Below are positions 34,063 to 42,293 of a stretch of 64,000 nt of DNA, in pieces. Both the position numbers and the translations under genes were made by a program. The first letter of the stretch is position 1, and the number at the start of each line of letters is the position of its first letter. The stretch is from Nocardioides panaciterrulae (GTDB lineage Bacteria > Actinomycetota > Actinomycetes > Propionibacteriales > Nocardioidaceae), in assembly GCF_013409645.1 (NCBI RefSeq), contig NZ_JACCBG010000001.1, positions 4,028,001 to 4,092,000 of the forward strand, read 5' to 3'. Below the pieces are notes generated by a model. It was given only the letters and a program-made list of their open reading frames with translations, did not search any database and had not been told where the DNA came from.

Positions 34063-34947
34063 ATGGACACGGAGCGGCTGAGGATCCTGCGGGAGCTGGC
34101 CGACCGAGGAACCGTCGCCGCGACGGCGGCGTCGCTGAACCTGACCCCGTCAGCGGTGTCACAGCAGCTGAAAGTCCTCGCCCGCGAGGCCGGCGTCGCC
34201 CTCCTCGAACCCGACGGTCGACGCGTCCGTCTCACCGATGCCGGTCGCGCCCTCGTCCTGCGCGCCGAGGACGTTCTCGGTGCCCTCGCCCGGGCCGAGG
34301 CGGAGATGGACTCCTACCGAGGCTCACCGCGCGGAACGGTGCGGGTCGCGATGTTCCCGTCGGGCGCCGCGCTTCTCCTCCCCGGCGTGCTCGACCGACT
34401 CGACGGAGTCGAGCTCGTGGCGGGGGACGAGGACTACCCCGCGTCCGAGGTGAGTCGGCTCCTGGCCGACTACGACATCGTCCTGACCCATCGCGACGAG
34501 CGGTCGCCTTCGGCGGCCGCACCCCGTGTCGCGGTGCGCACCCTGATGCGCGAGCCCATCGACCTCGTGCTGCCGAGGACCCATCGCTTCGCCGACGACG
34601 AGTCCGTCGACATCCACGACCTCGCCGGCGAGCGCTGGATCAGCGTGCGCGGCGGGTTTCCCGTTGACGACATCCTCAACTCGATCGCGACGGTCACCGG
34701 GATGCAACCGCGCGTGGTGCAGCGCATCAACGACTTCCGCGTGACCGAGGAGCTGGTCGCCCACGATCACGGGATCGCGCTGATGCCGACGCACGCCTCG
34801 ACACATCCCGATGTGAGACGGGTCCACCTCGTCGGGGTGCGGGCCGCCCGCATCTACGACCTGGCCACTCGCCCCGGCGCAACGCGGCGTCCCGCCGTGG
34901 CCGCCGTGGTCGACGCATTCGTCGCCGAGGCGGCACGTGTGGGTTGA
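34063..34947 (+). CDS. LysR-family transcriptional regulator
   Basis: 294 residues. The N-terminal winged helix (ILRELADRGTVAATAASLNLTPSAVSQQLKVL) is clear, followed by a periplasmic-binding-like effector domain (about 90-290). The start is set by TAGATT-N6-ATG. It presumably regulates the divergent EamA exporter. Confidence 0.92.
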   Translation: MDTERLRILRELADRGTVAATAASLNLTPSAVSQQLKVLAREAGVALLEPDGRRVRLTDAGRALVLRAEDVLGALARAEAEMDSYRGSPRGTVRVAMFPSGAALLLPGVLDRLDGVELVAGDEDYPASEVSRLLADYDIVLTHRDERSPSAAAPRVAVRTLMREPIDLVLPRTHRFADDESVDIHDLAGERWISVRGGFPVDDILNSIATVTGMQPRVVQRINDFRVTEELVAHDHGIALMPTHASTHPDVRRVHLVGVRAARIYDLATRPGATRRPAVAAVVDAFVAEAARVG

Positions 34948-35189
34948 CGCCCCAGGTGGCGCACGAGGGAGCCGCAGGCAGGGAGCGCCTCCGCGGAAGC
35001 CCGGAACTGCCGCCGATGCGGTAGGCTCGACCTCGTTGAAGGGATGGCCCTACCGGCTGTCCTGGCCGCACACGACGTCGCGGCTCGTATCTCGTACTCC
35101 TGGTTTCGGTTCGCTGGACATCAGTACAGGTGGATGTCTTCAGCGCCTCGAGGGCACATCGTCCTCGATACCGAACAAAGGAACAGATC
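34948..35189 (+). promoter_or_regulatory. Long leader and promoter region of cspA
   Basis: No gene fits in these 242 bases. A TAGGCT -10 candidate at 35022-35027 would give a 5' leader of about 155 bases before cspA, as is usual for cold-shock mRNAs whose leaders refold with temperature. AAAGGA lies seven bases before the ATG. Confidence 0.4.
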
Positions 35190-35393
35190 ATGGCTCAGGG
35201 CACCGTCAAGTGGTTCAACGCTGACAAGGGCTTCGGCTTCATCGCTCAGGATGGTGGCGGCGAGGACGTGTTCGTCCACTTCTCCGCCATCCAGTCCGGC
35301 GGCTACAAGTCGCTCGACGAGAACCAGAAGGTCGAGTTCGACCTCACCCAGGGCCCCAAGGGCCCCCAGGCGGAGAACGTCCGCGTCTCCTGA
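35190..35393 (+). CDS. cspA: Cold-shock protein
   Basis: 67 residues, the standard length. Both RNA-binding motifs are intact: KGFGFIAQD (RNP1) and VFVHFS (RNP2), after the opening GTVKWFNADKG. It binds single-stranded RNA/DNA as an RNA chaperone. It stands alone with its own long leader and a strong terminator. Confidence 0.96.
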   Translation: MAQGTVKWFNADKGFGFIAQDGGGEDVFVHFSAIQSGGYKSLDENQKVEFDLTQGPKGPQAENVRVS

Positions 35394-35401
35394 TCTCAGC
35401 G

Positions 35402-35439
35402 CGAAGAGCCCCGACCGCAGACGCGGTCGGGGCTCTTCG
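35402..35439 (+). terminator. Intrinsic terminator of cspA
   Basis: Perfect 17-bp stem with a four-base AGAC loop, starting eight bases after the cspA stop. There is no long U-run. It separates cspA from the next gene, whose -10 lies 12 bases further on. Confidence 0.85.
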
Positions 35440-35450
35440 TACGTGCTGCC

Positions 35451-35456
35451 TAGAGT
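35451..35456 (+). promoter_or_regulatory. -10 box of the App1-like gene (leaderless)
   Basis: TAGAGT then six bases then ATG, directly after the cspA terminator. Confidence 0.45.
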
Positions 35457-35462
35457 GTGCCC

Positions 35463-36485
35463 ATGAGTGCGAGTCACTGGGCCCGCCGGCTGGAGCAGGC
35501 GTGGGACGGCGGCCGGCGACGGCGAGCCGGCTCCCGACCGCCAGTCGACCTGCGGATCGAGCCGTACGTCGGCCACGGCAGTGACCAAGGGGTGGTGGCG
35601 CGCGGACGGGTCCTGGATGATCCGCGTCCTCCCGAGGCCGAGCAGGGCGAGGGCGTCGGCGCCGCGGTACGCCGTACCGTGCAACGGTTCCTGACCGACG
35701 ACCTGCCGGGTGTGCCCCTTCGGGTCACCGTCGCGGGGACGGCTGTCGAGACCGTCACCGACGCCGACGGCTACTTCCGGGTGCACCTGCAGCCGGAGCC
35801 TGACCAGCTCACCGTCCCGTGGACCAGCGGGACCGTCGAGCTCACCGACGAGTACCGCGGCATCACCGATCCGAGGAGCACGTCGTTCGAGGTCCTGGTC
35901 CCGAGCCACGACGCGACGTTCGGGGTCATCTCGGACGTCGACGACACCATCCTCGAGACCGGCGTCCAGCGAGTCGGGCGGATGATCCAGCAGACGCTGA
36001 CCGGCAACGCCCTCACCCGGACGCCCTTCCCGGGCGCGCCGGAGCTCTACGGCGACCTCGCGGCGGCCGGGGCCAACCCCGTCTTCTACGTCTCCTCCAG
36101 CCCCTGGAACCTGCACGGCTTCCTGGTGGCGTTCCTCCGACACCACAAGTTCCCGATGGGGCCGTTGCTGCTTCGCGACCTCCTCGGAACGTCCGCCGGT
36201 CGCGAGCAGAAGTCGGGCCGCATCCAGGAGGTCCTCGACCTTCATCCCCGGCTCCGGTTCGTGCTCATCGGCGACTCCGGAGAGAAGGATCCCGAGATCT
36301 ACGCCGCCATCGCTCGGGCGAACCCGGGGCGGATTCTCGCGATCTACATCCGCGAGGTTCGTCTCGATCCGGGCGACGGTCGGGTGGAGGAGGTCTCGGG
36401 CACCTGGTCCGAGGACGTGCCCTTCGTGGTCGCGGCCGACACCGACGCCCTACGCCGGCACGCGGTCGCGGTCGGCCTGCTCTGA
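35463..36485 (+). CDS. App1-family phosphatase (DUF2183), HAD-like
   Basis: 340 residues. The catalytic DxDxT is in GVISDVDDTILETG (about 157-163). Downstream are FYVSSSPWNLHGF (Ser of motif II) and the acidic motif VLIGDSGEKDPEIY, as in yeast App1 phosphatidate phosphatase and its bacterial relatives. The N-terminal 150 residues include a transthyretin/carboxypeptidase-like sheet (TDADGYFRVHL). It probably dephosphorylates a lipid or other phosphomonoester in the cytoplasm. The ATG, two codons inside a GTG frame, is supported by the leaderless promoter. Confidence 0.85.
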   Translation: MSASHWARRLEQAWDGGRRRRAGSRPPVDLRIEPYVGHGSDQGVVARGRVLDDPRPPEAEQGEGVGAAVRRTVQRFLTDDLPGVPLRVTVAGTAVETVTDADGYFRVHLQPEPDQLTVPWTSGTVELTDEYRGITDPRSTSFEVLVPSHDATFGVISDVDDTILETGVQRVGRMIQQTLTGNALTRTPFPGAPELYGDLAAAGANPVFYVSSSPWNLHGFLVAFLRHHKFPMGPLLLRDLLGTSAGREQKSGRIQEVLDLHPRLRFVLIGDSGEKDPEIYAAIARANPGRILAIYIREVRLDPGDGRVEEVSGTWSEDVPFVVAADTDALRRHAVAVGLL

Positions 36486-36594
36486 TCCGCCCCCGGCCCC
36501 CCGGTCGAGGCCGGCGAGCCCGGCGACGGTGAGCTGGAGGTGGGCCACCCGGATGGGGGCGTAGGCTCGTCGGCAGCCGAACGAGGGAGTGCCC

Positions 36595-37548
36595 GTGAGT
36601 AGTCCGAAGCATCTGCTGGAGGCGTTGGAGCCGGTCGTCGCGGAGAATCTCGACCGCCACCTCGGGCTGGCCCAGGAGTGGCACCCCCATGACTACATCC
36701 CGTGGAGCGAGGGCCGCGACTTCGCGTTGCTCGGTGGCGAGGACTGGGCTCCGGAGCAGTCACGGCTCTCCGAGACCGCCAAGGCAGCGATGGTCACCAA
36801 CCTGCTGACCGAGGACAACCTGCCCTCCTACCACCGCGAGATCGCCACCCGGTTCGGGCGCGACGGCGCCTGGGGCACCTGGGTCGGTCGCTGGACCGCC
36901 GAGGAGAACCGACACGGGATCGCCATGCGCGACTACCTGGTCGTGACTCGCGGGGTGGACCCGGTCGAGCTCGAGCGCGCCCGGATGGACTACATGACGT
37001 CCGGCTACGACTCCGGCGACAAGACTCCGCTGGAGGCGGTGACGTATGTGTCCTTCCAGGAGTTGGCCACTCGGGTCTCGCACCGCAACACCGGCAAGGT
37101 CACCAACGACCCCATCGCCGACCGGATGCTGGCCAGGATCTCCAAGGACGAGAACCTGCACATGGTCTTCTACCGCAACATCGTGGCGGCCGCGTTGGAG
37201 ATCGCGCCCGACGAGACCATGCGAGCGATCGCTGATGAGGTCATCGGATTCGAGATGCCCGGCGCCACGATGGCCGGCTTCCGTCGCAACTCGATGATGA
37301 TCGCGAAGGCTGGCATCTACGACCTGCGGCTGCACCACGACGACGTGATCATGCCGATCCTGCGCCATTGGAACGTCTTCGATCGCACCGGCCTCGGCGA
37401 GGTCGGCGAGCAGGCCCGCGAAGACCTCGCCGTCTTCCTGGAGGGCCTGGACACCCAGGCGTCCCGCTTCGTGGAGCGCCGTGCGGAGCACCGTGCCCGC
37501 GTCGCCGCCCAGTCTGACAGCGACGAGACGCCCGACATCGCCTCCTGA
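36595..37548 (+). CDS. Acyl-ACP desaturase (ferritin-like di-iron)
   Basis: 317 residues of the soluble stearoyl-ACP desaturase family. The two di-iron EExxH motifs are EENRHG (about 101) and DENLHM (about 185). Other landmarks are KAAMVTNLLTEDNLPSY and FQELATRVSHRNTG. It introduces a double bond into acyl-ACP or acyl-CoA using O2 and reduced ferredoxin. The second of two nearby GTGs is chosen because GAGGGAG is five to six bases before it. A TAGGCT -10 candidate is at 36562-36567. Confidence 0.9.
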   Translation: MSSPKHLLEALEPVVAENLDRHLGLAQEWHPHDYIPWSEGRDFALLGGEDWAPEQSRLSETAKAAMVTNLLTEDNLPSYHREIATRFGRDGAWGTWVGRWTAEENRHGIAMRDYLVVTRGVDPVELERARMDYMTSGYDSGDKTPLEAVTYVSFQELATRVSHRNTGKVTNDPIADRMLARISKDENLHMVFYRNIVAAALEIAPDETMRAIADEVIGFEMPGATMAGFRRNSMMIAKAGIYDLRLHHDDVIMPILRHWNVFDRTGLGEVGEQAREDLAVFLEGLDTQASRFVERRAEHRARVAAQSDSDETPDIAS

Positions 37549-37639
37549 GCCCAGTCGGCAACCGCCCGTCCGGCGGCCACGGGCGCGGGCGCGCGTGGGT
37601 GCTGAGGAGTCCGGAGGACGTGCGTCGTCAGCCGGCCCC

Positions 37640-38194
37640 TCAGTCGCCCGGAGCGCTCGGCGGCCGGTATCCGGGTCGGCCGCTGGTCCCGGCCGAGCGC
37701 AGTGCGGCTCGTCCGAGCGAGCGGGCCGACCGCGAGATCGCGGGCTCGGGGACGCCGGAGATCGACGGGGGCATCACGACGACGGGACAGGTGGCGGCGT
37801 ACACGATCCGATGGGCCAGCAGCGGTGACATCGACGGTCTCCGCGGCGCGCCGATCACCAACAGGTCCGCCTCGCGGGCCTCGTTCAGCAGGCCACGACG
37901 CCTGCTGCCGTGGATGACCCGGATCTCCACCCCGTGGTCATCACCCAGCACCTCGGCGACGTCTCGCGCCAGCTGGGCGTGCTGCTGCGCGCGCAGGCTG
38001 TCGGTGTCCTGGGGTGGCCGTGACGAGCTGCCCGAGGGCCCGGCCGCGGCGAGGGCCACCTGGTGGACGCGCACCGCGATCGCCCGCCCGCCGTTGGCCT
38101 CGGCCTGGGCGCGCGCCCAGGCCAGTGCACCGGGGGACTTCGACGTCGCGCTCACGCCCACGACGACGGTGTAGGGCTTGTCCTGGTTGGTCAT
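37640..38194 (-). CDS. Universal stress protein family protein
   Basis: 184 residues. The UspA fold starts YTVVVGVSATSKSPGALAWA and ends CPVVVMPP. The expected GxxGx9GS nucleotide motif is altered (VIGAPRRPSMSPLLAHRI), so ATP binding is uncertain. About 40 residues of basic, Ser/Pro-rich tail follow the domain. It starts 31 bases after the MFS gene stop and is probably co-transcribed with it. Confidence 0.8.
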   Translation of the reverse strand: MTNQDKPYTVVVGVSATSKSPGALAWARAQAEANGGRAIAVRVHQVALAAAGPSGSSSRPPQDTDSLRAQQHAQLARDVAEVLGDDHGVEIRVIHGSRRRGLLNEAREADLLVIGAPRRPSMSPLLAHRIVYAATCPVVVMPPSISGVPEPAISRSARSLGRAALRSAGTSGRPGYRPPSAPGD

Positions 38195-38225
38195 GACGTC
38201 CTCGGCTTCTCGTGCGTTCCTCCGC

Positions 38226-39698
38226 TCAGACCGGCAGGAGGGTCTTCTGGTTGCCATCCTCGTCGAACTCGGTCAGGGGCGGTGCGATCTCCTCCAGCGA
38301 CTTGCCCTCGGAGTCGACGCCCCAGATCGCCGCCACCACGGCTCCGAGCAGCATCACGCCGGTCGCCAGGAGGTAGCCCCAGAACATCGGGGTGCGGTCC
38401 GTGCCGTCCCCGATCAGCGCGCCGTAGAGCACCGGACCCATGGCACCGAAGACCTGGGCGATGGAGAAGAAGTACGAGATCGCCTGGCCGCGGACCTCCT
38501 GGGGGAAGATCTCCGAGACGGTGAGGTAGCCGGCGGAGGCTCCGGCGGAGGCGAAGAAGAACGCGACGCACCAGAAGGCCGTGTGGGTGATCGCGTTCAG
38601 GGCGTCGGCCTGGAACAGGAACGCCGAGACGGCCAGCACGATCCCGCTGATCGCGTAACACCCCCCGATCATCTTGCGACGCCCGACGGTGTCGAACAAG
38701 GGACCCAGCAGCAGCGGGCCGAGCAGGTTGCCGATCGCGAAGGGGAAGAAGAACAACGCTGCTTGTGCGGAACTGAGACCGTAGAAGTTCTTCAACACCA
38801 AGGCGTAGGTGAAGAAGATGGCGTTGTAGAGGAAGCTCTGCGTGATCATCAGCGTCAGGCCGAGCACCGTCCGGGTCGGATAGAGCTTGAAGAAGACATG
38901 GAGCAACTGCTTGGGCGTGAGTCCGGAGCCGGCCTTGATCCAGCGTGCCTCGGAGTCGTCATGGTCGGGGAGTTCCTCGCCGGAGTCCCGGACCTGGCCC
39001 TCGATCCAGTCCACGATCTCCTCGGCCTCGTCGGCGCGACCGTGAGTGACCATCCACCGGGGGCTCTCGGGGATGTGTCGACGCAGGTAGATGATCCCCA
39101 GTCCGAGCACCGGCCCGATGAAGAACGCGATCCGCCAGCCGACGTCCTGCCCGAAGCGGCTCGTGTCCAGGAGGATCGAGCTGGCGACGGCGCCGAGCGC
39201 GGCACCCGCCCAGTAGGTCCCGTTGATCGCCAGGTCCACCCGGCCGCGGTGCTTGCCGGGGATCAGCTCGTCGATCGCCGAGTTGACCGCCGAGTACTCA
39301 CCGCCGATGCCCATGCCGGAGACGAAGCGGAACACCAGGAACACCCACATGTTGGGTGCCAGGCCCGCCAGCGCCGCGCCCACCAGGTACACGAGCAGGG
39401 TCATCGTGAACATCTTCTTGCGACCGAGGTGGTCGGTGAGCCGCCCGAACAGCAACGCTCCCGCCACCTCGCCCAAGAGGTAGACGGTGCCGGCCAGGCC
39501 GACCTGGGCCGCGGTCATGTCCAGCGTCTTCTCGAAGCCGCCGGCCGCGACGATCTGCACCTCCAGGCCGTCCAGGATCCAGGCGGTGCCCAGTCCGAAG
39601 ATGACCATCCAGTGGAACCGCGCCCACGGCATGTCGTGCATCCGGGCCGGTATCAGGCTCTTGATCGGCCGGTCCTGCGCTGCCGCCGAACTGGACAT
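38226..39698 (-). CDS. MFS metabolite:proton symporter (sugar-porter/YceI-like)
   Basis: 490 residues with about 12 membrane spans. Signature loops are GRLTDHLGRKKMF between spans 2 and 3, RFVSGMGIGGEY, PESPRWMV after span 6 and DTVGRRKMIGG in the second half. These fit the SP/SV2-like group importing small organic acids or sugars. The nearby pca genes make an aromatic acid conceivable, but nothing in the sequence proves it. The ATG has GGAGG seven bases upstream. Confidence 0.87.
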   Translation of the reverse strand: MSSSAAAQDRPIKSLIPARMHDMPWARFHWMVIFGLGTAWILDGLEVQIVAAGGFEKTLDMTAAQVGLAGTVYLLGEVAGALLFGRLTDHLGRKKMFTMTLLVYLVGAALAGLAPNMWVFLVFRFVSGMGIGGEYSAVNSAIDELIPGKHRGRVDLAINGTYWAGAALGAVASSILLDTSRFGQDVGWRIAFFIGPVLGLGIIYLRRHIPESPRWMVTHGRADEAEEIVDWIEGQVRDSGEELPDHDDSEARWIKAGSGLTPKQLLHVFFKLYPTRTVLGLTLMITQSFLYNAIFFTYALVLKNFYGLSSAQAALFFFPFAIGNLLGPLLLGPLFDTVGRRKMIGGCYAISGIVLAVSAFLFQADALNAITHTAFWCVAFFFASAGASAGYLTVSEIFPQEVRGQAISYFFSIAQVFGAMGPVLYGALIGDGTDRTPMFWGYLLATGVMLLGAVVAAIWGVDSEGKSLEEIAPPLTEFDEDGNQKTLLPV

Positions 39699-39777
39699 GG
39701 GCAACCTCCCTCTAGGCACTCGCCAGAGGTAGATACCCGGAGGAAGGTCATCTTGAACGTCCGAATGTGCGAGCGGG

Positions 39778-39801
39778 GCCTGACCCGGATCCGGGTCAGG
39801 C
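39778..39801 (-). terminator. Palindromic hairpin at the end of the TerC gene
   Basis: A perfect 24-base palindrome (12-bp arms, GC-rich) that includes the TerC stop codon. It probably terminates the riboswitch-controlled transcript before the MFS gene. Confidence 0.55.
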
Positions 39802-40770
39802 GTTGGCGCGCTCGTCGATCCGGTTCTTCGCGAGGCTGGCGAGCGCCGCGGCGGCGAGCACCACGACGATGAAGCCGAGCGAGGTGAGGATGCCGATCTC
39901 CGGCAGCGGCACCGACCCGAGGTGGTCGATCTGCGAGCCGTGCAGCGCCTCGATGATCAGCTTCACGCCGATGAAGGCGAGGATCGCCGACAGCCCGATG
40001 TTGAGGTAGACCAGCCGCTCGAGCAGCCCGCCGACGAGGAAGTAGAGCTGGCGCAGGCCCATCAGCGCGAAGGCGTTGGCGGTGAAGATGACGAACGCGT
40101 CCTGGGTGAGGCCGAAGATCGCCGGGATCGAGTCCAGCGCGAAGACCACGTTGGCCAGCCCGATCGCGGCGATCGCGATCACCAGCGGCGTGTAGCTGCG
40201 CCGACCGTCCTCCCGGACCGCGAGCCGGTCACCGTGGTAGTCGCGGGTCAGCGGGAGCACCCGGCGCAGCGCCTTCAGCAGGCGGTACTCCTGGAAGTCG
40301 GGCTCGTCGTCGTCCTCGCGCAGCAGCGTCACCGCGGTGTAGATCAGCAGCACGCCGAAGAGGTAGAAGGTCCACGACGCGGCCGCGATCAGCGCCGCCC
40401 CGGCGAGGATGAAGACCGCGCGCATCACCATCGACAGCACGATGCCGATGTAGAGCACCTTGTCCTGCGCCAACGGCGGCACCGCGAACCTCGCCATGAT
40501 GATCACGAACACGAAGAGGTTGTCCACCGAGAGGCTGTACTCGGTGATGTAGCCGGAGAAGAACTCCGCACCGGTGTGCCCTCCCGCGGTCAACGCCAGG
40601 ACGGCGCCGAAGGCGAGCGCGAGAGCGACGTAGAACGTCACCCAGCGCACCGACTCGCTGAGCGTGACCTCGTGGTCGCGCCGGGCGATGACCCGCAGGT
40701 CGACGTACACGATGACGGCGAGGAACGCGAGGGTCGCGACCCAGGCGGAGAGCGGGACGGCACTGATCAC
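39796..40770 (-). CDS. TerC-family integral membrane protein, probable manganese exporter
   Basis: 324 residues with eight or nine membrane spans. The TerC signature SLSVDNLFVFVIIM and the second acidic motif VFALDSIPAIFGL supply metal-binding aspartates. TerC/Alx proteins export Mn2+ or load secreted metalloproteins. I chose the GTG with GGAGG five bases upstream. That ribosome site is the 3' arm of a hairpin formed with the end of a yybP-ykoY-like riboswitch, strong support for manganese control. Confidence 0.9.
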   Translation of the reverse strand: MISAVPLSAWVATLAFLAVIVYVDLRVIARRDHEVTLSESVRWVTFYVALALAFGAVLALTAGGHTGAEFFSGYITEYSLSVDNLFVFVIIMARFAVPPLAQDKVLYIGIVLSMVMRAVFILAGAALIAAASWTFYLFGVLLIYTAVTLLREDDDEPDFQEYRLLKALRRVLPLTRDYHGDRLAVREDGRRSYTPLVIAIAAIGLANVVFALDSIPAIFGLTQDAFVIFTANAFALMGLRQLYFLVGGLLERLVYLNIGLSAILAFIGVKLIIEALHGSQIDHLGSVPLPEIGILTSLGFIVVVLAAAALASLAKNRIDERANA

Positions 40771-40774
40771 TGAA

Positions 40775-40805
40775 ACCTCCGGAGGCAGGGTGGGGCTCCG
40801 GAGGT
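40775..40805 (-). promoter_or_regulatory. Ribosome-site sequestering hairpin of the TerC leader
   Basis: A perfect 10-bp inverted repeat (40775-40784 and 40796-40805, 11-base loop). Its 3' arm in the mRNA contains the GGAGG of the TerC gene; its 5' arm is the closing strand of the riboswitch P1 helix. The two pairings are mutually exclusive. Confidence 0.65.
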
Positions 40806-40897
40806 CTCTTCCACCGGCGTACGCCGGCCTCGGGCGCCGGGCCAGGACTGGGCCTGTCCGTGATGACGACGGTCCGAGAGTGGGAATACTCCCCTCC
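40800..40897 (-). ncRNA. yybP-ykoY (Mn2+) riboswitch upstream of the TerC gene
   Basis: Reading the minus strand, the leader begins GGAGGGGAGTA, continues with a segment containing GTCGTCATCACGG, a GC-rich helix, and ends GGAAGAGACCTCC. The first and last bases pair (GGAGG with CCTCC) to close the aptamer. These are the conserved blocks of the yybP-ykoY family, whose members sense manganese and often control TerC/Alx genes. The -10 is TAGGGT (40909-40914), just before the aptamer. The call is from remembered consensus, not a covariance search. Confidence 0.7.
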
Positions 40898-40908
40898 AAC
40901 GAGGAGGG

Positions 40909-40914
40909 ACCCTA
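40909..40914 (-). promoter_or_regulatory. -10 box of the TerC transcript
   Basis: TAGGGT on the minus strand, about 12 bases before the riboswitch start. Confidence 0.4.
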
Positions 40915-40962
40915 CCGGTCACGGCGGCCGGCGATCGAACCCGTCCGCCGGCGCGGAGCCGG

Positions 40963-41640
40963 TCAGCCCTCGGCCGGGCGCAGCTTCACCTCGAGGCGGG
41001 CGGCGAGGTCGTCGTACGACGTGCCGAACGTCTCCAGCACCTCGACGCCGCGCTCGGCGGCCTCGGGCCCGACCCGGAACGTCGCGACGTCGGTGTAGAC
41101 CCGGTCCACGCAGCCGACGCCGGTGAGCGGGTAGCTGCACGAGGGGACCAGCTTCGAGGAGCCGTCCTTGGCGAAGAGCGTCATCATCACCAGCACCTGC
41201 TTGGCCCCGATCGCGAGGTCCATCGCGCCGCCGACCGCCGGGATCGCGTCGGGCGCCCCGGTGTGCCAGTTGGCCAGGTCGCCGCCGGCCGAGACCTGGA
41301 AGGCGCCGAGCACGCAGACGTCGAGGTGGCCGCCGCGCATCATCGCGAAGGAGTCGGCGTGGTGGAAGTACGCCGCGCCCGGCAGCTCGGTCACCGGCAC
41401 CTTGCCGGCGTTGGTCAGGTCGGGGTCGACCTCGTCGCCGACGGCCGCGCGACCCATGTTCAGCATGCCGTTCTCGGTGTGCAGCACGACGCCGGAGTCG
41501 GCGCGCAGGTAGTCGGCGACCTTGGTGGGCTGCCCGATGCCGAGGTTCACGAACGAGCCGCGCGGGATGTCGCGGGCCACGACCTCGGCCATCTCGTCCC
41601 GGCTCAGCGGGCCCCGGTCGGGGTGCTCACGGGTGCTCAT
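40963..41640 (-). CDS. pcaJ: 3-oxoadipate CoA-transferase, beta subunit
   Basis: 225 residues with the class I CoA-transferase B-subunit motif LHTENGMLNMG holding the catalytic glutamate, and INLG-like VNLGIGQPTKVADYL near the start. With PcaI it moves CoA from succinyl-CoA to 3-oxoadipate. Its ATG overlaps the pcaI stop by four bases. It is last gene of pcaF-pcaI-pcaJ. It could act on other 3-oxo acids, but the neighbours make oxoadipate likely. Confidence 0.9.
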   Translation of the reverse strand: MSTREHPDRGPLSRDEMAEVVARDIPRGSFVNLGIGQPTKVADYLRADSGVVLHTENGMLNMGRAAVGDEVDPDLTNAGKVPVTELPGAAYFHHADSFAMMRGGHLDVCVLGAFQVSAGGDLANWHTGAPDAIPAVGGAMDLAIGAKQVLVMMTLFAKDGSSKLVPSCSYPLTGVGCVDRVYTDVATFRVGPEAAERGVEVLETFGTSYDDLAARLEVKLRPAEG

Positions 41641-42293
41641 ACGGCCACCACCTTGTCGACGAAGATGCTGGGGGTCACGACCGCCTCCGGGTCCAGGTCG
41701 CCGGTCTCGACGACCTCGCTCACCTGCACCACCGTGCTGGCCGCGGCGGTCGCCATCACGGGGCCGAAGTTGCGGGCGGTCTTGCGGTAGACGAGGTTGC
41801 CCATCCGGTCGGCGCGGTGCGCGCCGACCAGGGCGACGTCGCCGCGGATCGGGTACTCGAGCACGTAGGTGCGCCCGTCGATCTCCCGGGTCTCCTTGCC
41901 CTCCGCGAGCGGCGTGCCGACCCCGGTCGGGCAGTAGAACGCACCGATCCCGGCGCCCGCGGCGCGCATCCGCTCGGCGAGGTTGCCCTGGGGCACCACC
42001 TCGAGCTCGATCTCGCCGGCGCGGTAGAGGCCGTCGAAGACCCAGGAGTCGGTCTGCCGCGGGAACGAGCAGACCATCTTGCGCACCCGGCCCGCCGCCA
42101 GCAGCGCGGCCAGCCCGGTGTCGCCGTTGCCGGCGTTGTTGGACACCACGGTCAGGTCGGACGCGCCCTGCCGGAGCAGCGCGTCGATCAGCTGCACCGG
42201 CATCCCGGCCATCCCGAAGCCGCCGATCAGCACGGTGTCGCCGTCGCGGACGCCGGCCACCGCCTCGTCGGCCGTCTCGCAGATCGTGGTCAC
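41637..42293 (-). CDS. pcaI: 3-oxoadipate CoA-transferase, alpha subunit
   Basis: 218 residues with the A-subunit glycine motif IGGFGMAGMP, NNAGNGDTGLAALL and KTARNFGPVMATAA. It starts at a GTG overlapping the pcaF stop and ends overlapping the pcaJ start, so the two subunits are made in step. Confidence 0.9.
   Translation of the reverse strand: MTTICETADEAVAGVRDGDTVLIGGFGMAGMPVQLIDALLRQGASDLTVVSNNAGNGDTGLAALLAAGRVRKMVCSFPRQTDSWVFDGLYRAGEIELEVVPQGNLAERMRAAGAGIGAFYCPTGVGTPLAEGKETREIDGRTYVLEYPIRGDVALVGAHRADRMGNLVYRKTARNFGPVMATAAASTVVQVSEVVETGDLDPEAVVTPSIFVDKVVAV

Noticed and set aside
35457..35462. GTG two codons upstream of the App1-like ATG as start
   Set aside because: It falls between the -10 box and the expected transcript start, so it would not be in the mRNA.
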